Below are positions 32,120 to 41,462 of a stretch of 41,816 nt of DNA, piece by piece. The notes below the pieces were generated by a model that was not told where the DNA came from, ran no database searches, and worked only from the letters and a program-made list of their open reading frames with translations. The position numbers and the translations under genes were made by a program. Position 1 is the first letter of the stretch. Each line of letters starts with the position of its first letter. Source of the DNA: Myxococcota bacterium. GTDB lineage: Bacteria > Myxococcota_A > Bradymonadia > UBA7976 > UBA1532. Location of the stretch: the NCBI GenBank assembly GCA_023150895.1, contig JAKLJY010000067.1, positions 1 through 41,816 on the forward strand, read 5' to 3'.

Positions 32120-33760
32120 ATGCTTCGAGGCATGGTGCCGATCACTGTCCGACGCCCCACCGTGGCTGCCCGGCGCCGCGGGCGAGCCCTCTGTGCCCTG
32201 CTGGCGTTCGCCGGCTCGGGGTGTGGGGTGGCCGCGGACGCCGAGCGCCCACGCGCAGTCGATGCGAGCGCGGCCGCGGGTGGCGCTCCGGTCCCGGCCG
32301 TGGCCGACGCGGGCGCCGTTTTGCGCGCGCCCGCCCCGCCACCGGACGCCGAGCCGCCGGTCTTTCACGCGGCCCCGCCCGACGCCGGCGACGACGGGCG
32401 AATGCCCGACGCGGGCGACGACACGGGTCTCGCCCGGCCGGACGCGGCCGCAGGACTCGACTTCGACGCGGGCGCGAACGGCGGGCCACCGGACACGGCC
32501 CCCGACGCCGCCCCCGACGCCGCCGATGGGGCCGCGCCCCCTCCAGATGCCGCCCGCGAGCCCCCGCGCGGCCTGACCCGGGAGCTCGTCGCCGAGCTGC
32601 TGACGATGCGCCGCGAGCCCCCGCCGCCGGATCCCACCAATCGATTCACCGACGACGCGGCCGCGCAGCGCCTCGGCCATCGCTTGTTCTTCGACGCGAA
32701 CCTCACGCGCAACGGGCTGGCGAGCTGCTCCGGCTGTCACGATCCCGACCGCTACTTCTCGGGCATCCTGACCTACGACGGTCACGGCGGTCTCGACTTC
32801 CGGCAGCCCCCCTCGCTCATCGACGTCGCGCAGCAGCCCTGGTTCTTCTGGGACGGCCGCGCCGACTCCCTCTGGGCGCAGGTCCGCACGCCCCTCGAGA
32901 GCCCGGACGAGCTCAACTTCGACCGGGTGCGCCTGGCCCGTTTCGTCCACGACTGGCCGCTGGTCCGCGTCGACTACGAGGCGGCCTTCGGCCCGTTGCC
33001 CGACGAGGTCTTCTGGGTCCGCATTCCCGTGCGGGCCAAGCCCTCGGACCGCCCGTTCGAGGCCGTGATGGACACGGCCTGGGCCAACATGGCCCCCGAG
33101 GACCAGCTCGTCGTCGAGGGCATCCTGGCCAATGTCGGCAAGGCGCTCGCGGCCTTTCAGCGTCAGCTCGTCACGCCGCCGTCCCCGTTCGACACCTTTC
33201 TCGAGGGGCTCGAGACGGGCGACGCGGCGCAGCTTGCCGCCCTCGACGACGCCGCGCTGCGCGGCCTGCGGTTGTTCATGGGGCCGGCCGGGTGTGCCAA
33301 CTGCCACGCGGGGCCGACGCTCTCCGACGGGACGTTTCACAATCTCGGGCTCGCCCGCCTGCCCGATGGCCCCCTCGACGAAGGTCGGGCTGCGGCGATC
33401 CCCGAGGTCCTGACCGACCGCTTCAACGCCGCCGGCCCGCACAGCGACGACCCCGCGGGCGAGCGCGCGCAGCGCCTCGGGTTTCTGGCGGTCGAGGCCG
33501 AGGATCTCGGCGCGTTCCGCACGGCGACGCTGCGCAACGTGACGGAGACGTGGCCCTACATGCACGACGGCCGCTTCCGCACGCTCGAAGAGGTCGTCGT
33601 CTACAAGACGTCCCTCCCCGATCTGCCCGCACTCGGTGAGCGGGATCCGCGCCTCGAGCCGTATCCCGCGACGCCGGAAGAAGTCGCCGATCTCGTCGCG
33701 TTTCTGCGATCATTGACGGCGCCGCCGGTCGAAGAGCACCTGCGCCGGCCGTTGCCGTGA
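32120..33760 (+). CDS. Di-haem cytochrome c peroxidase (CcpA/MauG family)-like lipoprotein
   Basis: The 546-residue product is read from ATG 32120 (GGAG upstream); TTG 32096 is an alternative. Signal peptide ALCALLAFAGSGC gives a lipobox, followed by ~125 residues of Ala/Asp/Pro-rich linker. The enzyme part carries two c-type haem sites, CSGCH and CANCH, and typical family context: LGHRLFFDANLTRNGLASC, FWDGRADSLWAQV, WPYMHDGRFRTLEEVV. The family reduces peroxide or oxidises partner proteins in the periplasm. The lipid anchor plus linker suggests tethering to the membrane surface. The substrate is not predictable. Confidence 0.87.
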   Translation: MLRGMVPITVRRPTVAARRRGRALCALLAFAGSGCGVAADAERPRAVDASAAAGGAPVPAVADAGAVLRAPAPPPDAEPPVFHAAPPDAGDDGRMPDAGDDTGLARPDAAAGLDFDAGANGGPPDTAPDAAPDAADGAAPPPDAAREPPRGLTRELVAELLTMRREPPPPDPTNRFTDDAAAQRLGHRLFFDANLTRNGLASCSGCHDPDRYFSGILTYDGHGGLDFRQPPSLIDVAQQPWFFWDGRADSLWAQVRTPLESPDELNFDRVRLARFVHDWPLVRVDYEAAFGPLPDEVFWVRIPVRAKPSDRPFEAVMDTAWANMAPEDQLVVEGILANVGKALAAFQRQLVTPPSPFDTFLEGLETGDAAQLAALDDAALRGLRLFMGPAGCANCHAGPTLSDGTFHNLGLARLPDGPLDEGRAAAIPEVLTDRFNAAGPHSDDPAGERAQRLGFLAVEAEDLGAFRTATLRNVTETWPYMHDGRFRTLEEVVVYKTSLPDLPALGERDPRLEPYPATPEEVADLVAFLRSLTAPPVEEHLRRPLP

Positions 33761-33795
33761 TCCGGACCCCGACCGGCCCGAAAGGAGACTGAAGA

Positions 33796-34392
33796 ATGAA
33801 GCCCAAGGCCAGCACGGGCACCCTTGCAGTCCTCGGCCTCGTCGGGGTCGCCGGCGTGGCGGGGGTGCTGTTCGTGACCGGGCGCGAACCTTCGAGCCCG
33901 CCCGGCGCCGCCCCCACCGCCGCGCGCTCGGGCCCGGAGACGGCGCCCGGCGTCGTCGCCAACCCCCGCCCCGGCCGGCTGCCCTCCATCGCCATCGCGG
34001 AGGGGCCGGCGGACGGCCGAGGGCCTGCGCCCGCTCCCGGGTCGGCGACCCCGAGCCCCGAGCCGACGGTCGAAGCCCTCGCCGCCCGTCTCGCCGAGCT
34101 CGAGGCGCGGTTGGCCGCAGCGGCGCCGCCGACGGTCTCACCGCTGGCTTCGGTGCCGGCGCTGTCGGCGTTCTTGCCCCCGTCAGCGCTCGCGTCGCTG
34201 CCCCCGTCCAAGCCCGCCCCCACGGTGCTCGAGGGGGTGTCGGGCGAGAAGGGCGGGCCGGTGCTGTACGACCCGGGCCCGCCCTGGCCCTTCCACGGGG
34301 GTCTTCGGGGTGCCGATCCGCCCCACGTCGCAGGCGCCGGTTGCGGCACCTGCGAGACGGGGAGTGAGGCCGCGAACCACGACGCCCCCTGA
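33796..34392 (+). CDS. Membrane-anchored Pro/Ala-rich protein of unknown function
   Basis: The 198-residue product, with SD AAGGAGA before the ATG, has an N-terminal membrane helix (TLAVLGLVGVAGVAGVLFVT) followed by ~120 residues rich in Pro, Ala and Gly with a short helix (VEALAARLAELEARLAAAAP). The C-terminal region GPPWPFHGGLRGADPPHVAG ends with CGTCETG. It is probably an inner-membrane-anchored periplasmic protein with a disordered stalk. It has no recognised family and lies 35 bases after the cytochrome gene, so the two may be co-transcribed. Confidence 0.6.
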   Translation: MKPKASTGTLAVLGLVGVAGVAGVLFVTGREPSSPPGAAPTAARSGPETAPGVVANPRPGRLPSIAIAEGPADGRGPAPAPGSATPSPEPTVEALAARLAELEARLAAAAPPTVSPLASVPALSAFLPPSALASLPPSKPAPTVLEGVSGEKGGPVLYDPGPPWPFHGGLRGADPPHVAGAGCGTCETGSEAANHDAP

Positions 34393-34516
34393 AGTCCGCG
34401 CGGTCGGCAGGTGTTTGCTGGCCTACGACGCCCGGAGGCCCCGGACGCCCGACGGCGGCGCCCTGCTCAGAGGTGGCGGTTTCCGGCCGCCGTGGATCAT
34501 CGAGAGTCGAGGCGGC

Positions 34517-36652
34517 TCAGTTGCTGCACGTGATCTCGCTGACGCCGGCCACGGCACACCAGTTCCCCCAGTTCCACTGAATGCCGCCGCAGCAGCCGTT
34601 GTAGAACAGGTGGCAGACGGAGAACATCCCGCACGGTCCGTTCGCACCGAACGAGACCAATCGGGCGAATCCGCGAACCTGGCAGGCCCATTGGGCGCAG
34701 GTCTGGGCGTTGCCGCACTGGTTCCAGCCACTGCAAGCGCCGTGGTGGCCGTAGGCCTCGCCGGGCCCGGTGATGCGCACGCCCGCGGCACACTGGTGGT
34801 TCACGCAGCTCTGGTTGGCCGGACAGTTCGCGTTGTTCCGGCAGCCGGGCTGGCAGGTGTGCGAGCCCACGTCGCACCAGCGGTCCGCAGGACAACCGTT
34901 GTCGTCCCGGCAGCCGTCCTGGCAGTACTGCGCGTTGACGTTGCAGTACTGCTGTGCCGGGCACTGCGCATCCTGGTTGCAGTCGCAGGTGATCGTCCCG
35001 TTCGCGGCGATGCCGACCATCTTGCGGCCCGCGCCGCAGAGCTGGTTCTGGCCGTTGCCACCACCCCCGCCGACCGCGGCGCAGACCGTCGCCCCGTTCG
35101 CAGCGATGGAGATCAGCGCCTGGCCGGCACCGCAGGCATTCGCCGGAATCGCCGCGAGTCCGACGTCGTCCGTTTCGCAGATGGGGCTGCCGTCCGCGTT
35201 GTAGCCGCGCATCGCCGAGCCGGCGGGACAGGTCACGGTGATGCAGCGGGCCTGGGCGGCGTTCGTCGTACCGACCATCACCTGGCCGGCGGGGCAGGCG
35301 AGCGCCGGCGTCCGGAGCTGGTTGCCGTTGCCGTCGAAGATCTGCGTGCCGTTGATGTACAGACCGCCCGTACCGGCGCGCACCGAGCCGTTCGCGCCCG
35401 ACTGGAGGTTGCCCCCGGCCGTGATGCTGCCGCCGGCCGTGATGTTCTGCCCGGCCGACACGTTGCCCGTCGCGCTCTGATTGCCCGTCGAGGTGATGTT
35501 CGCGGTCCGCATGTCACCGATGAAGTCGGTGTTGGCGGAGAGGAGCACGTCGGCGTTGAGCTGGAAGTTGCCGTTGACGTTGGTCTGGTTGCCCGGCCCG
35601 TTCAGGTTCGTGACCGTGGCGTTGGTGACCGTCGCGTTCGTCGCGGTCAACGTCGTCGTGGTGATGCTCGGGACGTTGAGGCCCGTGGTCACCGTCAGGG
35701 TGTTCCCGACGGTCAGGTTGCCCGTGACCTGCGCGTTCGTCTCGAGGCTGATGAGGTCGTCGTTGCGCAGGCGCAGCAGGCCGTCCGCGTCCCCGCCGTT
35801 GCCCGGAGAAACGATGATGGAGGCCTGCGTGCCGTCCCAGAAGATGCCCTCGGTCGGGCCCGGGTCGTTGATGTGGATCGAGTTGACCCCGCCGAGGTCG
35901 GTATCGCCCATGGCGATCGAGGTCCGCGCATTGCCCGCGGGGATCTGGAGCACACCGCCGCTCAGGATGATGTTGCCCGCGTTCATCGTCAGGTTGCCGG
36001 CCTTCGTGGCCGCCACGTCGTTGCGGACGTAGGGGAAGACGTTGGGGTTGGCCTGGATGTTCTGGACCACCAGGGGGACGACGGCCGCCGGATCGGCGTT
36101 GGCGCCGACGTTGCCGGCAGGCCCCTGCGGGCCGACGGGGCCCTGCGGACCGACGGGGCCGGCGGGACCCGCGGGCCCCTGAAGCCCGGCGACGTTGCCC
36201 ACCCAGCGACCGTTGGCGTCGATGACCACGTTGCCCCCGACCGACACGCTGCGCGGGGTGATGTCGCCCACGGCGTTGTCTGCCAGGAAAGCGGCCGGCA
36301 CTTTGCGCAGCGCGAGACGCGGGGCGAGCTCGGCGCCGTTGTCCACGCTGATGCCGAGGTAGGCGTTGCCCGTGAACATCGCCGGCGTCAGCGCCCGCTG
36401 CGAGCCGATGGCGACGGCGTAGTACCCCTCGACGAGCTGCACGTTGGCAAACGTCTCGTCGCTGACCGCCATGCCCGCCGCCGGGTCGTTCCAGATGCGC
36501 ACGCGAATGGTGTGCGCCCCTTGCAACGGGTTGCCGTTGGCGTCGATGAGGACGCCCTCTTGCATGATCTCGTTGGGCAGAGCCACCGCCGTCGCAGGCA
36601 GCAGCGCCAGACCCAGAACGCTCAAAGCCTTTTTCCAGGAAAGCATGGGCAT
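34517..36652 (-). CDS. Secreted collagen-like, Cys-rich surface protein
   Basis: The 711-residue product starts at ATG 36652 with AGGAGG seven bases upstream. Signal peptide MLSWKKALSVLGLALLPATA is followed by a conserved-looking N domain (IRVRIWNDPAAG, GNAYLGISVDNGAELAPRLA, LRKVPAAFLADNAVG), typical of cell-surface proteins with tail-fibre-like domains. A short collagen-like segment of seven or eight triplets follows, then ~250 residues of beta-helix-like Asn/Thr/Gly repeats (NATVTNATVTNLNGPGN, GNVSAGQNITAGGSITAGG). The C terminus has several Cys-rich repeats (CNQDAQCPAQQYC, CRDDNGCPADRWC, CRNNANCPANQSC) and a Trp/Cys-rich end domain. It is likely exported; function unknown. Confidence 0.75.
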   Translation of the reverse strand: MPMLSWKKALSVLGLALLPATAVALPNEIMQEGVLIDANGNPLQGAHTIRVRIWNDPAAGMAVSDETFANVQLVEGYYAVAIGSQRALTPAMFTGNAYLGISVDNGAELAPRLALRKVPAAFLADNAVGDITPRSVSVGGNVVIDANGRWVGNVAGLQGPAGPAGPVGPQGPVGPQGPAGNVGANADPAAVVPLVVQNIQANPNVFPYVRNDVAATKAGNLTMNAGNIILSGGVLQIPAGNARTSIAMGDTDLGGVNSIHINDPGPTEGIFWDGTQASIIVSPGNGGDADGLLRLRNDDLISLETNAQVTGNLTVGNTLTVTTGLNVPSITTTTLTATNATVTNATVTNLNGPGNQTNVNGNFQLNADVLLSANTDFIGDMRTANITSTGNQSATGNVSAGQNITAGGSITAGGNLQSGANGSVRAGTGGLYINGTQIFDGNGNQLRTPALACPAGQVMVGTTNAAQARCITVTCPAGSAMRGYNADGSPICETDDVGLAAIPANACGAGQALISIAANGATVCAAVGGGGGNGQNQLCGAGRKMVGIAANGTITCDCNQDAQCPAQQYCNVNAQYCQDGCRDDNGCPADRWCDVGSHTCQPGCRNNANCPANQSCVNHQCAAGVRITGPGEAYGHHGACSGWNQCGNAQTCAQWACQVRGFARLVSFGANGPCGMFSVCHLFYNGCCGGIQWNWGNWCAVAGVSEITCSN

Positions 36653-36677
36653 CGTGTGTCCTCCTGTGCCTGTGTGA

Positions 36678-38894
36678 TCAGCGGGGGGCGGGCACGGAGC
36701 AGGCGGCTCCCATGCCCGGTTGGACCTGGTTCTGTTCGGGATCGGCGACGAGCGGACAGACGTCGCCACTGTTCATCATGCCGTCGCCGTCGAAGTCGTC
36801 GAGGCACTCGTCGTCGAATCGCTGCAACGGATTCCGGATGAGCACGCAGGTGTCTTGATTGTTCGGCACCCCGTCCCCATCGAGATCACCCTCCGCGAAG
36901 TCCCCACAGGGCGGGTTGTTCGCCGGAGAGGGCCATTGCATGCACTGATCGGTGGCATCGGAGAACCCGTCGCCGTCGGTGTCCGCCAGGAAGTCGTCGC
37001 AGGCGTCCCCGATGAAGTCACCGTTTTCGTCGACCTGGTCGGTGTTGGCCACGAACGGGCAGTTGTCGAGCACGTCGATGATGGTGTCGCGGTCGCGGTC
37101 GACGGGCACCTGGCACGACGCCCCGAGCCCGTTCTGCGCGATGAACTGGTTGGGATCCGGGGTGTTGGGGCAGATGTCGTCGAGGTTGGTCACGCCGTCA
37201 CCGTCGAAATCGGCGACACATGGGTTCTGCGAATCCTGCTCCGGATTGAAGAAGTACGGGCAGATGTCGTCTTCGTTGATGACGCCGTCGCGGTCGATGT
37301 CGCCACGTTCGAGCACCACACACTCGAACCCGGCGGAACCTAGAGCGACCCGGGGGGCCGGCCACGGGCAGTTGTCGCGGAAGTTGGCGAGGCCGTCGCC
37401 GTCGTCGTCGAGGTAGAACGGCTCGCAGATGTCGCCCAGGCCATCCCGATCGAGATCCTCCTGCCCGGGATTCGCGATTTCGATGCAGTTGTCGTCGCGA
37501 TCCTGGACGCCGTCGCCATCCAGATCGTCGACCGGCGGCGGCACGTCCGGATCGCAGGCGTCACCGATCCCGTCGTCGTCGCCGTCGACTTGCTCGGGGT
37601 TCGGCTCGGCCGGGCAGTTGTCGCATTCGTCGCCGAGACCATCGAGATCGCGATCGGCGAGGCTGAACACGGGCAGCTCGGGACACCGGTCCTGGTCGTC
37701 CGGCAGGCCGTCGCCGTCCTGATCGCCCGGCCCCGCCTGGCAGGCGTCACCGATGCCGTTGCGGTCGGCGTCGCCCTGCTCGGGGTTCGCGATGTCGGGG
37801 CAGTTGTCGAGCGCGTCCGGCGTTCCGTCGCGGTCGCCGTCGCCCGGGATGGCGCCTTCGCACACGTCGCCCTCGCCGTCGTCGTCCGCGTCGGCCTGAT
37901 TGGCGTTGGCATCCCACACGCAGTTGTCGCAGGCGTCGCCGACGCCGTCGCCGTCGTTGTCGAGCTGATCGAAGTTCGGCGTGCCGACGCAGTTGTCGGT
38001 CGCGTCGAGACGGCCATCGCCGTCGTCGTCCGGGCCCTGCGGCGTGGCATCGCAGAGGTCGCCAATCCCGTCGTCGTCCCCGTCGGCCTGATCCTCATTG
38101 GGGACGAGGGGGCAGTTGTCGTCGTCGTCCGGGAGGCCGTCGTCGTCGGTATCCGTGGGCGGCACGACGTCACACACATCGCCGATGCCGTCGCGATCGG
38201 CGTCGGCCTGATCGGCGTTGGCGTCGTCGGGACAGTTGTCACGGATGTCGGCGATGCCGTCGCCGTCGGCGTCGGGTTCGCTCGGGGCGTCGCAGGCGTC
38301 GCCAATGCCGTCTTCGTCGATGTCGAGCTGGTCGGGGTTGGCGTCCTGCGGGCAGTTGTCGGCCTCGTCGGGGAGCCCGTCGCCGTCCACATCGGCCGGC
38401 GGGCCGGCATCGGGGATCGCGTCGCCGCCGAAATTCGAGCCGCCCGTCTCGCCGCCGGAGCCGTTGCCGCCGGAGCCGTTGCCGCCGGAGCCGTTGCCGC
38501 CGTCACCGCCGGACCCGTTGCCGCCCTCGCCACCAGCGCCGTTGCCACCGGAGCCATCGCCGCCGGAGCCATTGCCGCCGGAGCCGTTGCCGCCGGAGCC
38601 GTTGCCGCCAGACCCGTTGCCGCCAGACCCGTTGCCGCCGGAGCCGTTGCCACCGGAGCCATTGCCGCCGGCGTTCTCCCCGCCGGCGTTCTCCCCGCCG
38701 GCGTTCTCCCCGCCCGAGCCATTGCCGCCGGACCCGTTGCCGCCCGAGCCTTCGCCGCCCGAGCCTTCACCGCCGGAGCCACCGAACGTGAAGGCGTCCG
38801 CGCCGTCGCTTCCGCCGCCGCCGCCGCCACCACAGGCGCCCGTTGCCGCGACGGCGCACGCGATCAGCCATGGTCTGAGCGAGATTGTGGACAC
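36678..38894 (-). CDS. Thrombospondin type-3 repeat lipoprotein (calcium-binding)
   Basis: The 738-residue product starts at GTG 38894 with GGGGAG upstream (GTG 38921 is an alternative). A lipobox (AVAATGAC) is followed by a Gly/Ser/Asn-rich tract of many GGNGSGG-type units (~30-145) and then about fifteen thrombospondin type-3 repeats of the form DxDxDGxxDxxDNCPxxxNxxQ. These repeats bind calcium in an extended Asp-rich array and are common in Myxococcota and Bacteroidota surface proteins. The protein ends [10 protein letters not shown]. It is probably an outer-membrane-anchored stalk or adhesin; the partner is unknown. Confidence 0.88.
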   Translation of the reverse strand: MSTISLRPWLIACAVAATGACGGGGGGGSDGADAFTFGGSGGEGSGGEGSGGNGSGGNGSGGENAGGENAGGENAGGNGSGGNGSGGNGSGGNGSGGNGSGGNGSGGNGSGGDGSGGNGAGGEGGNGSGGDGGNGSGGNGSGGNGSGGETGGSNFGGDAIPDAGPPADVDGDGLPDEADNCPQDANPDQLDIDEDGIGDACDAPSEPDADGDGIADIRDNCPDDANADQADADRDGIGDVCDVVPPTDTDDDGLPDDDDNCPLVPNEDQADGDDDGIGDLCDATPQGPDDDGDGRLDATDNCVGTPNFDQLDNDGDGVGDACDNCVWDANANQADADDDGEGDVCEGAIPGDGDRDGTPDALDNCPDIANPEQGDADRNGIGDACQAGPGDQDGDGLPDDQDRCPELPVFSLADRDLDGLGDECDNCPAEPNPEQVDGDDDGIGDACDPDVPPPVDDLDGDGVQDRDDNCIEIANPGQEDLDRDGLGDICEPFYLDDDGDGLANFRDNCPWPAPRVALGSAGFECVVLERGDIDRDGVINEDDICPYFFNPEQDSQNPCVADFDGDGVTNLDDICPNTPDPNQFIAQNGLGASCQVPVDRDRDTIIDVLDNCPFVANTDQVDENGDFIGDACDDFLADTDGDGFSDATDQCMQWPSPANNPPCGDFAEGDLDGDGVPNNQDTCVLIRNPLQRFDDECLDDFDGDGMMNSGDVCPLVADPEQNQVQPGMGAACSVPAPR
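38451..38775 (-). repeat. In-frame short tandem repeat encoding GGNGSGG-type linker
   Basis: Fifteen-base units coding for five residues (GGNGS) recur about 20 times with third-base variation, interspersed with three GGENA and a few GGEGS units. Copy-number change would preserve frame. On the other strand the same DNA spells Pro/Leu/Glu repeats, which is a shadow. Confidence 0.8.
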
Positions 38895-38989
38895 GCGCAC
38901 TCCCCCCTTTACCGTTTGCACACCTACTGTATCGTTTCAGCCGAACTGAACCAAGTGCGAATCATACGGACGAGAATGGAGCGGACGAC

Positions 38990-39718
38990 ATGATGCATAC
39001 GGCACCCCCGTTTCGCTGGCTCACCCGGGGCGGGCTGCCGACGCTCGCGGCGTTGATCCAGGCCATGGGTCTGACGGGTTGCCACGTCGACGGCCAGCAC
39101 GGCGCCGAGGGGAGCTCGGGCCCGGTCGCGCCCAAGCCGGCACCCGCACTCGCACCGCCGACCGAGGCCCCCCCGATGAACCGCGCGACGGTGCCCCCCG
39201 GTGGCCCCCCATCGGGTCTACCGCCTGCCGACGGGTGCCCACCGGGGGCCACGCCGCAAGAACTCGGTGTCGAAGGTGGCCGGGAGCGGTTCTGCGAGAA
39301 GGACGGCCGCCGCCACGGACGCTACACGTTCTTCGGCAACGAAGGTCACAAGCAGGGCGAGGTCGAATACGTCGAAGGGCAACAGGAGGGCACCTACTTC
39401 GGCTGGGACGAACAGGGACGCCTGTACGAGACCGGGAACTACTCCAAGGGGCAGCGCGTCGGTCGTTGGCGGAGCTGGCGCGAAGGCCTGCTCGCCTTCG
39501 AAGGCGACTTCGTCGACAGCCTGCAGCACGGCGGGTTCATCGCCTGGCACGACACCGGCAAGAAACAGGGCGAGGGGCAGTTCCGGAAGGGTCAACCCTG
39601 CGGGCCCTTCCTGTGCTGGAACCCGGAAGGCACGGCCGACGAGTGCAAACCACTCGAAGGGAGCCCCTGTACGCTGACGCCCACCGGCGCCGACTGCCCG
39701 CCCTGCGCGCCGCTCTGA
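38990..39718 (+). CDS. MORN-repeat lipoprotein
   Basis: The 242-residue product starts at ATG 38990 (GGAG upstream; ATG 38993 is an alternative). The N terminus has a hydrophobic segment LPTLAALIQAMGLTGC that fits a lipobox, then a Pro/Ala-rich linker. Residues ~110-220 contain MORN/YwqK-type repeats: HGRYTFFGNEGHKQGEVEYV, EGTYFGWDEQGRLYETGNYS, VGRWRSWREGLLAFEGDFVD, HGGFIAWHDTGKKQGEGQFR. These repeats form extended beta-sheet surfaces for protein or lipid contact. It is divergent from the thrombospondin-repeat lipoprotein (95 bases between), hinting at a shared envelope role, which is inference. Confidence 0.78.
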   Translation: MMHTAPPFRWLTRGGLPTLAALIQAMGLTGCHVDGQHGAEGSSGPVAPKPAPALAPPTEAPPMNRATVPPGGPPSGLPPADGCPPGATPQELGVEGGRERFCEKDGRRHGRYTFFGNEGHKQGEVEYVEGQQEGTYFGWDEQGRLYETGNYSKGQRVGRWRSWREGLLAFEGDFVDSLQHGGFIAWHDTGKKQGEGQFRKGQPCGPFLCWNPEGTADECKPLEGSPCTLTPTGADCPPCAPL

Positions 39719-39723
39719 GGGCG

Positions 39724-39751
39724 ACGCCGGCCGGACTCAGAGGGTCGGCGT
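39724..39751 (+). terminator. Possible terminator of the MORN lipoprotein gene
   Basis: ACGCCGGCC (39724-39732) pairs with GGTCGGCGT (39743-39751), with one G-T wobble, across a 10-base loop and is followed by TT. It begins six bases after the MORN gene stop and overlaps the 3' end of the convergent gltX, so its strength is doubtful. Confidence 0.4.
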
Positions 39752-41287
39752 TTCCGGCGCGACCGCCGCCGCCGCCGCGGCGAGTTTCTTCTCCGCGAGC
39801 GCCTTCTCCGCCGCCTCGAGCTCGGCTTTCCACTTCTTGTCTTCCTTGCTCGTCATCAGGCCGAGCAGGGTCTGCGCGTGGCGCAGGCGGGCCCGGCAGA
39901 GGTCGCGCCCGAGCAGCTCCATCGTCTCGAAGAGGGGCGTCGAGACGGGCTTGCCCGTAAACGTGACGAAGAGCACGCGCAGGAAGTCCTTGGTTTTCAG
40001 TCCGAGCAGCTCGGCCGTCTCGCGCAGGGCCGGCTCGAGGGTGTCGCGGGTGAACGGCGTGGTGTCCTCGACCCGCCACGAGACCCACTGCAGCGCCCGC
40101 CGCACGCCGTCTGCGTCGAGGCCCTTGACCGTCAGCTCGGCCGGGTTGGGCTCGATGAGGCCCTGGAAGAAGAACGACGTCATGGCGCCGAGATCGCTCA
40201 GGCGCTCGACGCGCCCCTGCACGAGGGGCGTGATGCGGCCGAGGTAGTCGGCGTTGAGCGCCCACTGCGCGACCCGCTCGCCGAACTGCTGCGGCGTCAG
40301 GCTCTCGCGGATCCAGCGCCCGTTGAGCCAGCTCAGCTTGGCCTGATCGAAGACCGGCCCGCCGAGCGAGACCCGGCTCAGGTCGAAGTGCGCGACCATT
40401 TCCTCGAGCGTGAACTTCTCGCGCTCGTCGGGCATCGACCACGCCATCATGCCCAGGTAGTTGAGCAGGGCCTCGGGCAGGAAGCCCATGCGCTCGTAGT
40501 ACACGATGCTGGTGGGATTCTTGCGCTTGCTGAGCTTGCTCTTGTCCGGGTTGCGCAGGAGCGGCAGGTGGCAGAGCTGGGGCGCCTGCCAGCCGAAATA
40601 CCCGTACAGCAAGAGATGCTTCGGCGCCGAGCTGATCCACTCCTCGCCGCGCAGGACGTGCGTGATGCCCATCAGGTGGTCGTCGACCACGTTGGCGAGG
40701 TGGTAGGTGGGCAGGCCGTCGCTCTTGAGGAGCACCTGCATGTCGACCTGCGCCCACTCGATCTCGATCGGCCCGCGCAGGAGGTCCTGGATCTGGCAGA
40801 CGCCCTCGCGGGGCACCTTCATGCGGACGACGTGCGTCTCGCCGGCGGCGGCACGGGCCGCGGACTCGGTGGCGGAGAGGTGTGCGCAGTGGCCGTCGTA
40901 CCCGGGCGTTTGCTGGGCGGCGAGTTGTGCCTTGCGCACCTCGTCGAGGCGCTGCGGCGTGCAGAAGCAGCGGAAGGCGTGGCCCTTCTCGATGAGCGCG
41001 TCGGCGTGCGCGCGGTAGATGGCCGAACGCTCGCTCTGCCGGTAGGGCCCGTGGGGGCCGCCCACGTCCGGTCCCTCGTCCCAGGTGAGGCCGAGCCACT
41101 TCAGGCTGCGCAGAATGGCCGCCTCGGACTCGCGTGTGCTGCGGACCTGATCGGTGTCCTCGATGCGCAGGAGGAACTGCCCCCCGTGCTGCCGCGCGAA
41201 GCAGTAGTTGAAGAGGGCCACATAGGCGGTACCGACGTGCGGATCACCAGTGGGAGACGGCGCGATGCGGGTGCGGACGACGGTCAT
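39737..41287 (-). CDS. gltX: Glutamyl-tRNA synthetase
   Basis: The 516-residue class I synthetase has the HIGH-type motif [20 protein letters not shown] at the N terminus, [40 protein letters not shown] and KLSKR as the KMSKS-type loop, then an all-helical anticodon-binding domain and a short Lys/Ala-rich C-terminal tail (~490-510). The start ATG 41287 places the HIGH motif at the usual distance; upstream in-frame sequence has no domain. It charges tRNA-Glu. Whether it also misacylates tRNA-Gln cannot be decided here. Confidence 0.95.
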   Translation of the reverse strand: MTVVRTRIAPSPTGDPHVGTAYVALFNYCFARQHGGQFLLRIEDTDQVRSTRESEAAILRSLKWLGLTWDEGPDVGGPHGPYRQSERSAIYRAHADALIEKGHAFRCFCTPQRLDEVRKAQLAAQQTPGYDGHCAHLSATESAARAAAGETHVVRMKVPREGVCQIQDLLRGPIEIEWAQVDMQVLLKSDGLPTYHLANVVDDHLMGITHVLRGEEWISSAPKHLLLYGYFGWQAPQLCHLPLLRNPDKSKLSKRKNPTSIVYYERMGFLPEALLNYLGMMAWSMPDEREKFTLEEMVAHFDLSRVSLGGPVFDQAKLSWLNGRWIRESLTPQQFGERVAQWALNADYLGRITPLVQGRVERLSDLGAMTSFFFQGLIEPNPAELTVKGLDADGVRRALQWVSWRVEDTTPFTRDTLEPALRETAELLGLKTKDFLRVLFVTFTGKPVSTPLFETMELLGRDLCRARLRHAQTLLGLMTSKEDKKWKAELEAAEKALAEKKLAAAAAAVAPETPTL

Positions 41288-41462
41288 GGGGGTCGACTCC
41301 GGGGCGTTTCCAGGCGACGCGGCACGGGCCGCGAGAGGCCGCGGATTCTGCCCGCGCCCGCCGACGGTGGCAACGCGCATTCGGCCAGCGCGCGTTCGCG
41401 TTTGCACCGGACCGCGTGCCGGTGTAGATCGCCGCGTTCACTCGATCCCGAGGAGTGCGCGC

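Noticed and set aside
34393-34516. GGCGG/CCGCC hairpin (34475-34491) as terminator between convergent genes
   Set aside because: The stem is only five base pairs and lacks a following T run; I do not call it.
38451-38775. Short GC-rich repeats considered as CRISPR or integration-type repeats
   Set aside because: They are contiguous 15-base coding units within a lipoprotein linker.
38218-38949. Plus-strand frame with PPEPLPPEP repeats opposite the thrombospondin-repeat gene
   Set aside because: It is the antisense reading of the GGNGS repeat DNA. The minus-strand frame has a lipobox, SD and fifteen type-3 repeats, so the plus-strand frame is a shadow.
36720-38993. Long plus-strand Val/Ala-rich frames across the thrombospondin repeats
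   Set aside because: They arise from the Asp/Gly codon bias of the true minus-strand gene and show no domain, start context or codon pattern of their own.
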